Positions 9,401 to 17,130 of a stretch of DNA of 64,000 bases are shown one piece after another. Source of the stretch: Lysinibacillus fusiformis. Lineage in GTDB: Bacteria > Bacillota > Bacilli > Bacillales_A > Planococcaceae. The stretch lies in contig NZ_CP070490.1 of NCBI RefSeq assembly GCF_016925635.1, positions 4,470,001-4,534,000 of the forward strand, written 5' to 3'. The position numbers and the translations under genes are program-made. The notes beneath the pieces were generated by a model that did no database searches, had not been told where the DNA came from, and saw only the letters and a program-made list of their open reading frames with translations. Every line of letters starts with the position of its first letter. Position 1 is the first letter of the stretch.

Positions 9401-9651
9401 AAAAGATGTCTCAAAAAGGGTAATAGATTATCATCTTCATCCGAGATACTATACCAAGAAAATTTACTCGATTCGTTAGCAAGAAATTGAGTTAGAATGG
9501 TTGTTTTACCATACCCTGCACCACTATGCAGAAAGGTACAAGTGTGATAATGGCTCTTCTTTAATGTTCGCATGAGTGTCGCTCTATTAATGCAATGCGT
9601 GGAAGGATTTGGCGCCATACATTTTGATTGAATAATAATTTCCGCTGTCAT
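6463..9651 (-). CDS. Large STAND-type transcriptional regulator with TPR and BTAD/SARP-like C-terminus
   Basis: A 1062-aa cytoplasmic regulator. The N-terminus holds a P-loop ATPase (GAGYGKTT, residues 44-51, with VIDDFHLID as Walker B), as in MalT-like STAND proteins. The middle (about 350-750) is TPR-like helical repeats. The C-terminus has an OmpR/SARP-type winged-helix region (KELFVYLYCHRNRFTPKEEI) followed by a bacterial transcriptional activation domain ending near residue 1060. Such proteins use ATP and an inducer to activate nearby genes, but no target is obvious here: the next gene upstream is divergent and downstream is the tandem array. ATG at 9651 with GGAGG ten bases upstream. 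Confidence 0.8.
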   Translation of the reverse strand: MTAEIIIQSKCMAPNPSTHCINRATLMRTLKKSHYHTCTFLHSGAGYGKTTILTQFLANESSKFSWYSISDEDDNLLPFLRHLFFSIQRIAPNFGHTFDGWNQLSRFPKMDELNRWYKLFVNCLCDIEESLLIVIDDFHLIDHVFPINYFMEKIIEFAPPSIHFIIASRTLPNWDIMRKLKLQKRWLVMKEDELAFTTEEIAVFFEEYVDVHLSEAEMTKVLEITEGWAISISLLAEQWHHASLDHWLTISTNDLFTYLSEEVYSTMTASEQDTILKLAIFPTFSAELLEAFYGAEIAQILNALTQRHLFIQPVTTDGLYRFHALFSRFLEMKWRQHPSQYADLHKQAALYYVDRHNIQSVLYHAFKTNDHDFCGELLQLHAESIVRAGQFEWLLEKINRFTAQEKDKFYRLYYFEGECHRYRAYYEKAKQSYEKCATIAQQQRDHLFMTKSQAGIAHIYLDTIQPALAEPYLEKALELAKHTPLRKEELLELQRQYAENLVNLGKAKGAQLFMEDVALPVDVIQRANVDVRVLLRTGQLREAKELLAQRLELPPQLVATHRESELLAAFVYALLGQGKEAWYAAQHGIRRGLKEKSIFIEAVGYIRKAHALLLMDFPDHQGACQAYEKALTLMNAINISRVKAEPYMGLAIVKHFLGDMVAAKKYLALGLQETEQVQDAWMTALILLAEVKIILSQQERGRAKQLLKKTQQLFQECGDRNGLMHVLFYQSVIAMQECNKKPFQQYFQQFAQLCVGNGYEYFLQRPTILGPSNRMIFYELLQFSQTCQMEHPAILALQSYFQVEDSISYPQDEVQMNLFGSLNLIRAQRKLEDKEWQRDKSKELFVYLYCHRNRFTPKEEIAQALWPDRSVESLDRDFKVVLNTLLKVLEPQRHARQDSFFIQRKNNMYQLQNIAFLQIDVERFHYYYSLGMEEFDPQLSNEWLLLAEASYTDALYAEKKQIDWLTQDREKLQFLYIEVLERLAQNATRQQQYKKAIFFAEKILREDALWEEAYRLLMYSHYQLQNRSLALKWYEKCVQQLQQELNTTPMESTMTVYDLIMG

Positions 9652-9862
9652 ATAAGTATAACCTCCATATTTTGTAAGGTTACAAAGATTTCTACAAAAA
9701 TTCAGATTATTAAATTATTGACAGTTTACCATATTTTTTATGTAATTTTATAGATTTCATCCCCATTTTTTGTTTTGGGAATGGAAGTAGAATTTCGTTT
9801 GCATTTTATGCCTAATTTTAGTAATCTGTTATATTACTAAAATTTAGAAGGAAAGTGGATAA

Positions 9863-10453
9863 ATGAACAGTCTAGATAGAGCAACGAAAAGGAAACAACA
9901 AGCAGAAAGCGTTTTAACTGACTTACAATTGATTCAGAAATGGAGTACTGTAGGCGAATGTTTTTTAGTAGGGGCAGCTGCTTATAATTTGATGGTTTCC
10001 CCCGATATTGACCTCGAAACATTTTGTGATGTGCCTAATCCTCACATCATAATGAGCGAATTAGCCATGCTCACACAGAACAAGAATGTCATTGAACTAA
10101 AATATAGAGATTATACAAGTTCCGATTTTAAGGGACATTATTTTAAGTTGCTTTACCGAGCGGAGGAAGTTGAGTGGAATATTGATATGTGGTTATTTTC
10201 AAATAGCCACAATGGTGCCATCTCAAAAGATTTAGTACCATTTATGAAAAATCATTTAACAGTGGAAACTAGAAAAGCCATTCTTGATATAAAGGAAGCA
10301 TTACTTCATCTTCCTACACAATACGCCTCTATTTTTATTTATCAAGCTGTCTTGGAATTTGACATTAGACATGTAGATGATTTTTTACAATGGACGAAAC
10401 ATCATAACACAACTGTACCGTTTCATTGGCAACCTATTTCAGCAAACAATTAG
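9863..10453 (+). CDS. Hypothetical protein, possible nucleotidyltransferase fold
   Basis: 196 aa, soluble, no signal. The stretch VGAAAYNLMVSPDIDLE (about residues 36-52) resembles the hG-x(n)-DhD pattern of minimal nucleotidyltransferases, and a third acidic position could be the aspartate in EWNIDMW (about residues 111-117). That is suggestive only; I do not recognise the family. It is divergent from the STAND regulator, with about 210 bases between them. ATG start preceded by AAGGAAAG. Confidence 0.55.
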   Translation: MNSLDRATKRKQQAESVLTDLQLIQKWSTVGECFLVGAAAYNLMVSPDIDLETFCDVPNPHIIMSELAMLTQNKNVIELKYRDYTSSDFKGHYFKLLYRAEEVEWNIDMWLFSNSHNGAISKDLVPFMKNHLTVETRKAILDIKEALLHLPTQYASIFIYQAVLEFDIRHVDDFLQWTKHHNTTVPFHWQPISANN

Positions 10454-10465
10454 GCTAAAAAAAAT

Positions 10466-10495
10466 TCCCGATTATCAACTCTATGATAATCGGGA
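10466..10495 (-). terminator. Rho-independent terminator of ddh
   Basis: Perfect 12-bp stem, TCCCGATTATCA with TGATAATCGGGA, loop of six. On the minus strand it is followed by an unbroken T run, so it chiefly ends the ddh transcript; it also lies just after the plus-strand gene. Confidence 0.9.
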
Positions 10496-10508
10496 TCATT
10501 AGCTATGA

Positions 10509-11489
10509 TTATAGTAATTCTTTACGTAATTCAGCAGCTGATTTTGGCGAAAGTAGGCTGAATGGGATATCAAATACTGTTTTCGCACCTTTATCACCAG
10601 CTTGACTTAAACGGTGTGCTGCACGTGCGTAAGCCACTAATACACTCGATGTAAAGTTTGGATTACTGTCAAGTTTTAATGAGAATTCGAGAATTTGTTT
10701 ATCGTTTGCACCACTGTCACCACTGCGAATGACAAAACCACCGTGTGGCATACCAGTATGATTTGCTTTAAATTCATCTTCAGTAATGAAGTTCACTGTT
10801 GTGTCATACTCATCGAAATAGTTAGGCATTGTGACAATTTCTTGTTCAATCTTCGTTGCATCTGCACCTTCTTCTAACACAACCCAACATTCACGTGCAT
10901 GTTTTTCACGTGTAGTTAATTCAGGGTTTTCACCGTTACGAACTCGCTCTACAGCTTCTTTAATCGGTAATGTGTATTGAACAGCATTTTTAACACCTTC
11001 GATACGACGAACAGCATCTGAGTGTCCTTGACTTAGGCCATCGCCCCAGAATGTATATGTTGTACCAACTGGTAACACTGATTCTCCTAGTAGACGATTT
11101 AAAGAGAATAGACCTGGATCCCAACCAACTGAGATAACAGATACTTTACCAGATTTTTGTGCCGCTGCATCTACAGCATCGAAAAATTCAGGAATTTTCG
11201 CATGTGTATCGAAGCTATCAATTGTATTAAACCATTGTGCAAAATGTGGACCTTGCTCTGGTAAATCTGTTGCAGAACCACCACATAAAATCATGACATC
11301 AATGTCGTTTTGGAATTTTTCAGCGTCATCTACTAAATATACGCTCGCATTGCTTGCTACGTTTACTGTTGAAGGATCACGTCGTGTGAACACCGCTACT
11401 AATTCCATATCTGGATTTTGTGAAATGGCATACTCCACACCACGTCCTAAATTTCCATATCCTACAATACCTACTCGAATTGCACTCAT
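10509..11489 (-). CDS. ddh: meso-Diaminopimelate D-dehydrogenase
   Basis: NADP-dependent enzyme that interconverts meso-2,6-diaminopimelate with tetrahydrodipicolinate and ammonia, a one-step route of the lysine pathway. 326 aa, the usual length. The N-terminus has the dinucleotide-binding GIVGYGNLGRGVE (residues 8-20), and family signatures CGGSATDLPEQGPHFA and SVGWDPGLFSLNR are present. Stand-alone gene with its own terminator. The enzyme is well known from Lysinibacillus (formerly Bacillus) sphaericus, which supports the genus inference. Confidence 0.95.
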   Translation of the reverse strand: MSAIRVGIVGYGNLGRGVEYAISQNPDMELVAVFTRRDPSTVNVASNASVYLVDDAEKFQNDIDVMILCGGSATDLPEQGPHFAQWFNTIDSFDTHAKIPEFFDAVDAAAQKSGKVSVISVGWDPGLFSLNRLLGESVLPVGTTYTFWGDGLSQGHSDAVRRIEGVKNAVQYTLPIKEAVERVRNGENPELTTREKHARECWVVLEEGADATKIEQEIVTMPNYFDEYDTTVNFITEDEFKANHTGMPHGGFVIRSGDSGANDKQILEFSLKLDSNPNFTSSVLVAYARAAHRLSQAGDKGAKTVFDIPFSLLSPKSAAELRKELL

Positions 11490-11773
11490 TAAAAATTCCT
11501 CCTAACGATTTCGTGACTTTGTGAAAACTTTCACGTTAAATCTAATTACAATAATACTTCGTGTTAGAAAAATTCACAATAGTTTGAGTATGAGTTTTTT
11601 AAAAAGAATTTATATCAGTTTTCTATGGTTTTTATCCCATAACGGTATGAATACGGTTCCAAATTACTAAATCTTCCATGAACCTTAAAGATATTGTAAA
11701 AACCTTGTAAATAACGGCTATTTTCCCACCTAGTCTTGTACAATAAATGTAACGACAAAAGGGGGCATGTTGA

Positions 11774-12085
11774 ATGAAAAGTACTGGTTACTCATCAAGC
11801 ACAACATTGGCACAAGGAGAACTACTTGCATTCCATATGACACAAAATACTGCAAACAAGCATAGTGAAGCGATACAAATTGGCCGTAAGCCGCATGGAA
11901 AATTTCCATCAAACAATCCTATATGTATCGGTGTTTTACCTTTTGACGTTTTAGAAAACATACCTGACATCTCCATCCAAAAAAACAAGGTAAATGAGGT
12001 GGACTTCTACAATAGTGGTAAGGACATCGCTCGCTGGTTCATTAAAAAAAGTGAATACAACAAGGATGGCTTTGACTTCAATTAA
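11774..12085 (+). CDS. Hypothetical protein, 103 aa
   Basis: Small soluble protein with no family I recognise. AGGGGG eight bases before the ATG and a good hairpin terminator overlapping its stop support a real gene. It is fairly polar, with IGVLPFDVLENIPDI in the middle. Its last codons (encoding DGFDFN) are part of a roughly 40-bp sequence repeated about 400 bases downstream, so the gene end has been duplicated. Confidence 0.6.
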   Translation: MKSTGYSSSTTLAQGELLAFHMTQNTANKHSEAIQIGRKPHGKFPSNNPICIGVLPFDVLENIPDISIQKNKVNEVDFYNSGKDIARWFIKKSEYNKDGFDFN

Positions 12086-12102
12086 AGAAATCAAAACCAT
12101 CC
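12064..12102 (+). terminator. Hairpin terminator of the 103-aa gene
   Basis: GGATGGCTTTGACTTC pairs with GAAATCAAAACCATCC around AATTAAA, with a few mismatches. It overlaps the stop codon and is nearly copied at 12470-12504. Confidence 0.6.
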
Positions 12103-12299
12103 ATAGAATAGAGGCTCGCCTGTCTCGCTATCCTATGGAATACAAGTTGCCTTCCACTACACCCCACTTTTTAGCAAAGGTTTTCAAACAAAGTGAAGGT
12201 GTTCTCAACACTTTATGAAGGGCTGTTGCCACGCATCGCTTCTCCACATTTTTCACTACTGTTAGTATGAAAGAAAAGGAAAAGACACTTTTGCAGAAT

Positions 12300-12412
12300 G
12301 ATTGATTGGAGTGGAGCCAGCGTCACAGAGGAGATCCTGGAGCGAACGTAAGTGAGGGAAGCGGCTCCTCGGACGCCCCCTGGAAAGGACGCTGGCGGAA
12401 CGGAAATCAACC
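12300..12412. repeat. Structured 113-bp intergenic element with terminal inverted repeats
   Basis: The 25-bp ends (12300-12324 and 12388-12412) match as an inverted repeat at 18 of 25 positions, including a perfect GCCAGCGTC/GACGCTGGC core. Inside, GAGGAG (12328-12333) pairs with CTCCTC (12365-12370), giving nested stems. It is much more GC-rich than its surroundings. This fits a MITE or REP-like element or a structured RNA. Only one copy is seen here, and the short ORFs across it look spurious. Confidence 0.6.
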
Positions 12413-12469
12413 CTCGCCTTGTTAAAAGATCTCTTTCTACTAGTGACATAATCTTTTTTCAACAACATG

Positions 12470-12504
12470 ATGGCTTTGACTTCATTTAAAGAAGTCAAAA
12501 CCAT
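12470..12504 (+). terminator. Second copy of the gene-end hairpin
   Basis: ATGGCTTTGACTTC pairs with GAAGTCAAAACCAT around ATTTAAA, followed on the plus strand by TTTTT. It duplicates the hairpin at 12064-12102, including upstream codons that would read DGFDF then stop. It also lies at the 3' end of the minus-strand chemoreceptor, but its T run faces the plus strand. Confidence 0.6.
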
Positions 12505-12511
12505 TTTTAAT

Positions 12512-14206
12512 TTATAGCTTATAGAACTGAATTAATTCCTCTAGTTGATCGGCTGTTCGCGTTAGCTGATCTGCACTGCTCGTAACAACTTGAAGCGAGC
12601 TACTGGATTGCTCTGCTGATGCGGCGGTTTGCTCCACACTGGCTGCAGCCTCCTCTGTGACAGCAGCTATTTCCTCAATCATTTTACTGACACTTTCACT
12701 ATCCTTCATGACGATTTCAATTCTTTCAGATGTATCTTGGATAGTAATCGTCACCATTTTAATGGCTTCATTAATATTTTCAAAGGTATGCCCGGTCATT
12801 TTCATTTGCTCTGATCCCCTCGCGACTTCTACATACCCCTTTTGCAGAAATTCTGTCACTGTGTTAGTTTCTTGTTGAATTTTCTCCACAATGCCTGTAA
12901 TTTCAACTACAGAATAGGAAACTTGATTTGCCAATTTCTTTACTTCCTCCGCAACGACAGCAAAGCCCTTTCCGGCATCACCTGCACGAGCCGCTTCAAT
13001 TGCAGCGTTTAATGCTAATAAATTCGTTTGGTCCGAAATCTCCCGAATCACGGTGACAAGCTGATTAATTTCTTGAGACTGCTTGTCTAAATTGTTGACA
13101 TTTGTTACTGTTCCCTCAAATACCTCATGGATGATGGACATTTGTAACAAAGATTGATCCATTAATTCTTTGCCCTGACCAGTCATCGCTAAGATGTCAT
13201 GTGACTTCTGAAATATGTGCTGACCGTTTTCATTCATTTCACAAATGTTTTTAGAAAATACGTCCATCTTAGAAACCATTTCACTTGCTAAATTTGCTTG
13301 TGCTTCGGCCCCTGAGGCAAGTTCTATCATCGTTTCCGTCGTTTGCTCTGAACCATTAAATACATCCTTTACAGATTGTGCAATATAGCCAATTTGTTGA
13401 TGTAATTCCTTCGCAGATACTTTTACCTGCTGCAATAACCGATTATTATTTTCACTAACAAAATTAGATGCCTTCATCAGTTCTGCCACTTCATCTTGAA
13501 ATTTAACTTTCAATGGTGGATCCGTTAAATCACCTTCAGCAATTTTTTGTAAACGTTTCATAACCAAATTGATAGGTTTCACTATGCCGTTTGTCACAAA
13601 TATCGCAATGATTATTCCTGTTAGAACTATCAGAATAGTGAAAATTGAGTTGAATTGAATATTTTTATTTCCTATTTCAATCACATGGATACCTTGTTCT
13701 AATACATCCTGCTTGCGCTCGTCTGCCATAGCTGAAAAACCACTCATTAATTCTCTTGCATAGTTTTGTGCCTCTCCATTTAAAATAGCTTCAGCTTGTT
13801 CAATTTTTCCCTGTTCAAAAAGAGGAAAAACATTTTCAACAATCATTTCATCCCATTTTCTTCCTAATAAGATCAGCTCCTTAGTCTTTGGAGATTCCGT
13901 TTGTTGCAGCAATTCTTCCTCTAGGGTACTGGCTTGCTCAGCATATTTCTGAAACTCATTCTTATAAGAACTATCGCCTGTCAAAATATACCCTCTGGCT
14001 AATGCAATTTTTTCTGCCGTGTTAAAGGCCATTGATTGATCCAGCATAAGCAAAGGTAACTGCTCTTGCATGATATGGTTGGTATCTCGATGAATTTTTT
14101 TCATCGACTCGATTGTGAAAATAGAAAGAATGATCATTAGAAGTAAGACAAGCAAAAAACCAAATAAATTTTTCTGTCGCACTGATTTAAGTTTAATTAT
14201 GGCCAT
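12512..14206 (-). CDS. Methyl-accepting chemotaxis protein (membrane)
   Basis: Transmembrane chemoreceptor of 564 aa. TM1 spans about 13-32, then an extracellular four-helix-bundle sensor to about 187, TM2 about 188-208, a HAMP domain ([19 protein letters not shown]...), and a long cytoplasmic coiled coil with the invariant hairpin tip [20 protein letters not shown]. It would signal to CheA/CheW. The ligand cannot be inferred from a 4HB-type sensor. It lies 38 bases downstream of the globin-type receptor gene in the same direction, so the pair is probably one operon. Confidence 0.93.
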   Translation of the reverse strand: MAIIKLKSVRQKNLFGFLLVLLLMIILSIFTIESMKKIHRDTNHIMQEQLPLLMLDQSMAFNTAEKIALARGYILTGDSSYKNEFQKYAEQASTLEEELLQQTESPKTKELILLGRKWDEMIVENVFPLFEQGKIEQAEAILNGEAQNYARELMSGFSAMADERKQDVLEQGIHVIEIGNKNIQFNSIFTILIVLTGIIIAIFVTNGIVKPINLVMKRLQKIAEGDLTDPPLKVKFQDEVAELMKASNFVSENNNRLLQQVKVSAKELHQQIGYIAQSVKDVFNGSEQTTETMIELASGAEAQANLASEMVSKMDVFSKNICEMNENGQHIFQKSHDILAMTGQGKELMDQSLLQMSIIHEVFEGTVTNVNNLDKQSQEINQLVTVIREISDQTNLLALNAAIEAARAGDAGKGFAVVAEEVKKLANQVSYSVVEITGIVEKIQQETNTVTEFLQKGYVEVARGSEQMKMTGHTFENINEAIKMVTITIQDTSERIEIVMKDSESVSKMIEEIAAVTEEAAASVEQTAASAEQSSSSLQVVTSSADQLTRTADQLEELIQFYKL

Positions 14207-14244
14207 TTTAATTCCCCCAGAAATGTTTAAAACCTAAGATATAT

Positions 14245-15996
14245 TTAACGTTCATATCGCTGCTTTTCACTCACTAAAAGAGCTTTTAATTGCTGTAACT
14301 TATCCACTACTTTATGAGAAACCAAGGTAATTTCGCGAAGATAAGCTTCCGTTTGATCTTTGTAACCTTGATTGAATGCTTGTACAGCTTTTTTTGCCAG
14401 CTCATGGATGAGCATATGAGGTTCTTCAAGCTCTTTGAAAATAGCTTTATCTCCAAGCAATGTTTTTCCTAATCCGTAATACCATTTACCGAGACGACAG
14501 TTTTGATAGGAGGCTATTTCTTCTTCAGACATTTTTTCAAAGCCTAATAGTAAATTATAAATTTTCCAACTCCATAGCAAATGATCAGTAATCGCTAATT
14601 CGATAACATCTTCCTGACTAATGATGTAATTATTGGAAATCGTTTTGGTACGGTAATCATCAATCATATTGCTCAGTCGGTAAATAGAGGAGCCCATATG
14701 AAAAACAATTCCCTTACTTTTGTCCATGCTTTCAGTAATAGTTTGATTGCACTCTGCAATGTAGTTAGCCGATGCAGCTTGACTTCTAGCTGTCTCTGCA
14801 ATCTCTCCAAAACGGATACCTTGCTGCTGAATATTATCGTTTAAATTTGTAAGTGTTTCTGTAATCATCGCTGTATCGACTACGCCTTTATGCAAATCTT
14901 TGGCAAACTGCTGTGTAACGGATTGTATGTCTGCCGTTATGAGCAGTAATTCATTGATGTCCGTATGAATCGAAAGTACGGACGATTTTGTATCATCAGC
15001 CAATTTACGTATTTCTTCCGCTACTACTGTAAAGCCCTTTCCTGCCTCTCCCGCTCTTGCTGCCTCAATTGTGGCATTGAGTGCCAGAAGATTCGTCTGA
15101 TCAGCAATGGCTTTAATCAATTCCATTAATTTTGCCACACTATTGACATGGTTTACTAAAAGACCGATATTTACCTGCATTGATTTTTGGCTTTCATCCG
15201 TTACTTGCAAAATGGAAGTAATATGCTTTAAAGACGCTAGGTCTTCATTTAATTCAAACAATGCTGTTTTAGTTTGAGCTGAAATATCGCTTACAGAAAC
15301 AGCAATTTCTTCAATGCTATTTTCTAAATCCTGCATCGATTGATTTGCGGCAACAATCTCCTTTTGCTGCACCTCTTGGAACTCGATTAATTCTTTGATT
15401 GAGACGAGTTGTGTATTATATTTAATAATTTCTCCTAATCCTGTCACAACAGAATTTGCCTGGTTTTCTATATACGTTTCAAAGATAATTTGCTGATCAA
15501 TATTTAATAGACTTTCAAATGCGAGTAAAACATCCAGCATGTTTTTAGGATTTCGAGCTAATTCTTTTACGATGAGTGGAATAATCAATTGATTAATTAA
15601 CATATAAATCGCAATGATTTGATTTGGTAATATGCCAACACTTAAAAGTATGGATGATAATTTCCTTCTTTTAAAAACATATTGAAGGTTCAATTCATCC
15701 TCAAACAAGCTCTCAAAATAATCATCAATTAATTGCTTGTCTCCACCTAGATCAGGATACTTCTCTGCTATTTTGGCAAAATCTTGTACGTCATTTAAAC
15801 GGTCAGATAAATTGTCTAAAATGTCTTGTCGATTATTCTCGTAAATTGTACGTAAATAACGAACTAGCTCCCTCCGATTTTTCGAAAATGCTAAAAAATC
15901 TAGTTTTTCTTTGAATCGCTCATTGGATTCTATATCTGAAAAATTTATTGCAGAAAAATAATTATAATCTCCAGCTACTTTCTTAGAAAAAAACAT
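14245..15996 (-). CDS. Soluble globin-like chemoreceptor with C-terminal CZB domain
   Basis: 583 aa with no membrane segment. Residues about 1-190 resemble the HemAT sensor globin: [17 protein letters not shown] aligns with the HemAT helix carrying the proximal haem histidine, but that histidine is leucine here, and there is no histidine in roughly the first 195 residues. The middle is an MCP signalling domain ([20 protein letters not shown]). The C-terminus is a chemoreceptor zinc-binding (CZB) domain with H in DHLLW, C in NCRLGKWY and H-x3-H in PHMLIHE. I infer a haem-free globin fold, with sensing possibly through CZB-bound zinc. Structured leader upstream. Confidence 0.82.
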   Translation of the reverse strand: MFFSKKVAGDYNYFSAINFSDIESNERFKEKLDFLAFSKNRRELVRYLRTIYENNRQDILDNLSDRLNDVQDFAKIAEKYPDLGGDKQLIDDYFESLFEDELNLQYVFKRRKLSSILLSVGILPNQIIAIYMLINQLIIPLIVKELARNPKNMLDVLLAFESLLNIDQQIIFETYIENQANSVVTGLGEIIKYNTQLVSIKELIEFQEVQQKEIVAANQSMQDLENSIEEIAVSVSDISAQTKTALFELNEDLASLKHITSILQVTDESQKSMQVNIGLLVNHVNSVAKLMELIKAIADQTNLLALNATIEAARAGEAGKGFTVVAEEIRKLADDTKSSVLSIHTDINELLLITADIQSVTQQFAKDLHKGVVDTAMITETLTNLNDNIQQQGIRFGEIAETARSQAASANYIAECNQTITESMDKSKGIVFHMGSSIYRLSNMIDDYRTKTISNNYIISQEDVIELAITDHLLWSWKIYNLLLGFEKMSEEEIASYQNCRLGKWYYGLGKTLLGDKAIFKELEEPHMLIHELAKKAVQAFNQGYKDQTEAYLREITLVSHKVVDKLQQLKALLVSEKQRYER

Positions 15997-16006
15997 TTTT
16001 TCTCTC

Positions 16007-16045
16007 GCTGCATAGCCATAGCAAATGGGCTAAAGGCGTCGCAGC
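16007..16045 (-). ncRNA. Structured 5' leader of the globin-like receptor
   Basis: On the minus strand GCTGC...GCAGC encloses an inner TAGCC...GGCTA hairpin, ending eleven bases before the ATG with GCGAGAG as the ribosome binding site. A G-run (AAGGGGGGAG) precedes it. It could control translation. It lacks the conserved core of the c-di-GMP-I riboswitch. The rest of 15997-16329 is AT-rich and I see nothing else in it. Confidence 0.35.
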
Positions 16046-16329
16046 TCCCCCCTTTTTATTATTGTTGATGTTTTTTAGTGATTCTTAGATGTCATAGTTA
16101 AAAATAGTATAAACACAGAAACTAAGAAAAACAATCTATAAAATGTAAGATTTTAGTTCAAAATAAATTCTAAAGAACCATATCTAAAGACCTATATTTT
16201 TTTTGGTTCTGCTATTTGAAAAATACAGGAGTTTTATCACAGCTCAATTCTGTACAGTGAAAGAATACTTATTTTGACTAGAATAATTATTTTGAAGTAG
16301 GCAATTACGCTCTCCTCTATGAATGAAAG

Positions 16330-16364
16330 AAGGAGGGCCTCAAATAATCTTTGAGACCCTCCTT
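16330..16364. terminator. Terminator of the Crp-family gene
   Basis: AAGGAGGGCCTCAAA pairs with TTTGAGACCCTCCTT (one mismatch) around a 5-base loop, directly after the stop of the minus-strand regulator. T residues are present on the plus-strand side as well. Confidence 0.8.
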
Positions 16365-16369
16365 TATTT

Positions 16370-17032
16370 TCATTGTATTTCTTGTGCTAGCTGAGCAAGA
16401 CGCTTGTCATTAATAATATGATAGCTAGTCTTATGCTTTTCCAATATCTTCTCTTCACAAAACTGTGCCAATACATATAATAAATGACGATAAGAAACCC
16501 CTAAATACTCACAGATTTCCGTATGCTTTTCTTTGTAGACACCTTGATCGGCAGATAATTGGATAAATGCCGCTAAGCGATTTTCCAACGGATATGCTTG
16601 ATTTTGTGTATATTTAGATGTCATTTTTGTGGCTTTTTCCCCTAAAAACACACAAAGTCTACGTAAAAATAAGGCATCCGCAAGTAACTTTTCCTTACAT
16701 GACTGCGTAATCGAATAACAAATTGTCTTGGTGACAGTTTGTATCCCCTTTGTATACCTTGCCTCATTCAGCAACTCAATTTCCCCCATAAAAAGTGGTG
16801 CTTCTAGGTATTCAATAAGTGAAACCTTCCCATTTTTATGTGTCATATAGAGTTTCGCCTTTCCTTCTATCATGTAATACACTGTATCTGGAAAGGAGCC
16901 TTCCTGGAAGATCCACTCTCCCTTGTCGAACTGGCGGACTTCTAGATAAGGATTGATATCAAATGAGAAAAAATCATCAATCGGATATTTTTCAAGATAA
17001 TGGGCACGTGCTTCAGCTGTTAAAATATGCAT
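16370..17032 (-). CDS. Crp/Fnr-family transcriptional regulator (YeiL-like)
   Basis: DNA-binding regulator of 220 aa. An N-terminal cyclic-nucleotide-binding fold (FDKGEWIFQEGSFPDTVYYMIEGKAKLY) is followed by a C-terminal helix-turn-helix around EICEYLGVSYRHLLYVLAQF. No FNR-type iron-sulfur cysteine cluster is apparent. I start it at the ATG at 17032 because GGAGAGA lies eight bases upstream; an in-frame ATG 39 bases earlier lacks a site. It is divergent from an MFS transporter gene and may control it through the palindrome between them. Confidence 0.85.
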   Translation of the reverse strand: MHILTAEARAHYLEKYPIDDFFSFDINPYLEVRQFDKGEWIFQEGSFPDTVYYMIEGKAKLYMTHKNGKVSLIEYLEAPLFMGEIELLNEARYTKGIQTVTKTICYSITQSCKEKLLADALFLRRLCVFLGEKATKMTSKYTQNQAYPLENRLAAFIQLSADQGVYKEKHTEICEYLGVSYRHLLYVLAQFCEEKILEKHKTSYHIINDKRLAQLAQEIQ

Positions 17033-17055
17033 TTTTTTACTCTCTCCTATAAAAA

Positions 17056-17073
17056 ATATGAGATATCTCACAT
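17056..17073. promoter_or_regulatory. Palindromic operator candidate between Crp-type regulator and MFS gene
   Basis: ATATGAGAT/ATCTCACAT is an 18-bp palindrome with one mismatch and a perfect TGAGATATCTCA core. It lies 24 bases from the regulator start and about 58 from the transporter start, where an autoregulatory operator is expected. It only loosely resembles the Crp/Fnr half-site TGTGA. Confidence 0.45.
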
Positions 17074-17130
17074 TATTGTAGCGATGAACATGCTATTATT
17101 CAACATAGTTAATGGAGGTACGGAAATTAT

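Noticed and set aside
12213-12504. Two minus-strand ORFs of 78-80 aa over the 113-bp element
   Set aside because: They read through inverted repeats and terminators and lack binding sites; likely spurious.
16007-16045. c-di-GMP-I riboswitch before the globin-like receptor
   Set aside because: GACGC is present, but the conserved GGCAAACC strand, GNRA-capped stem and AAAGCC run are missing.
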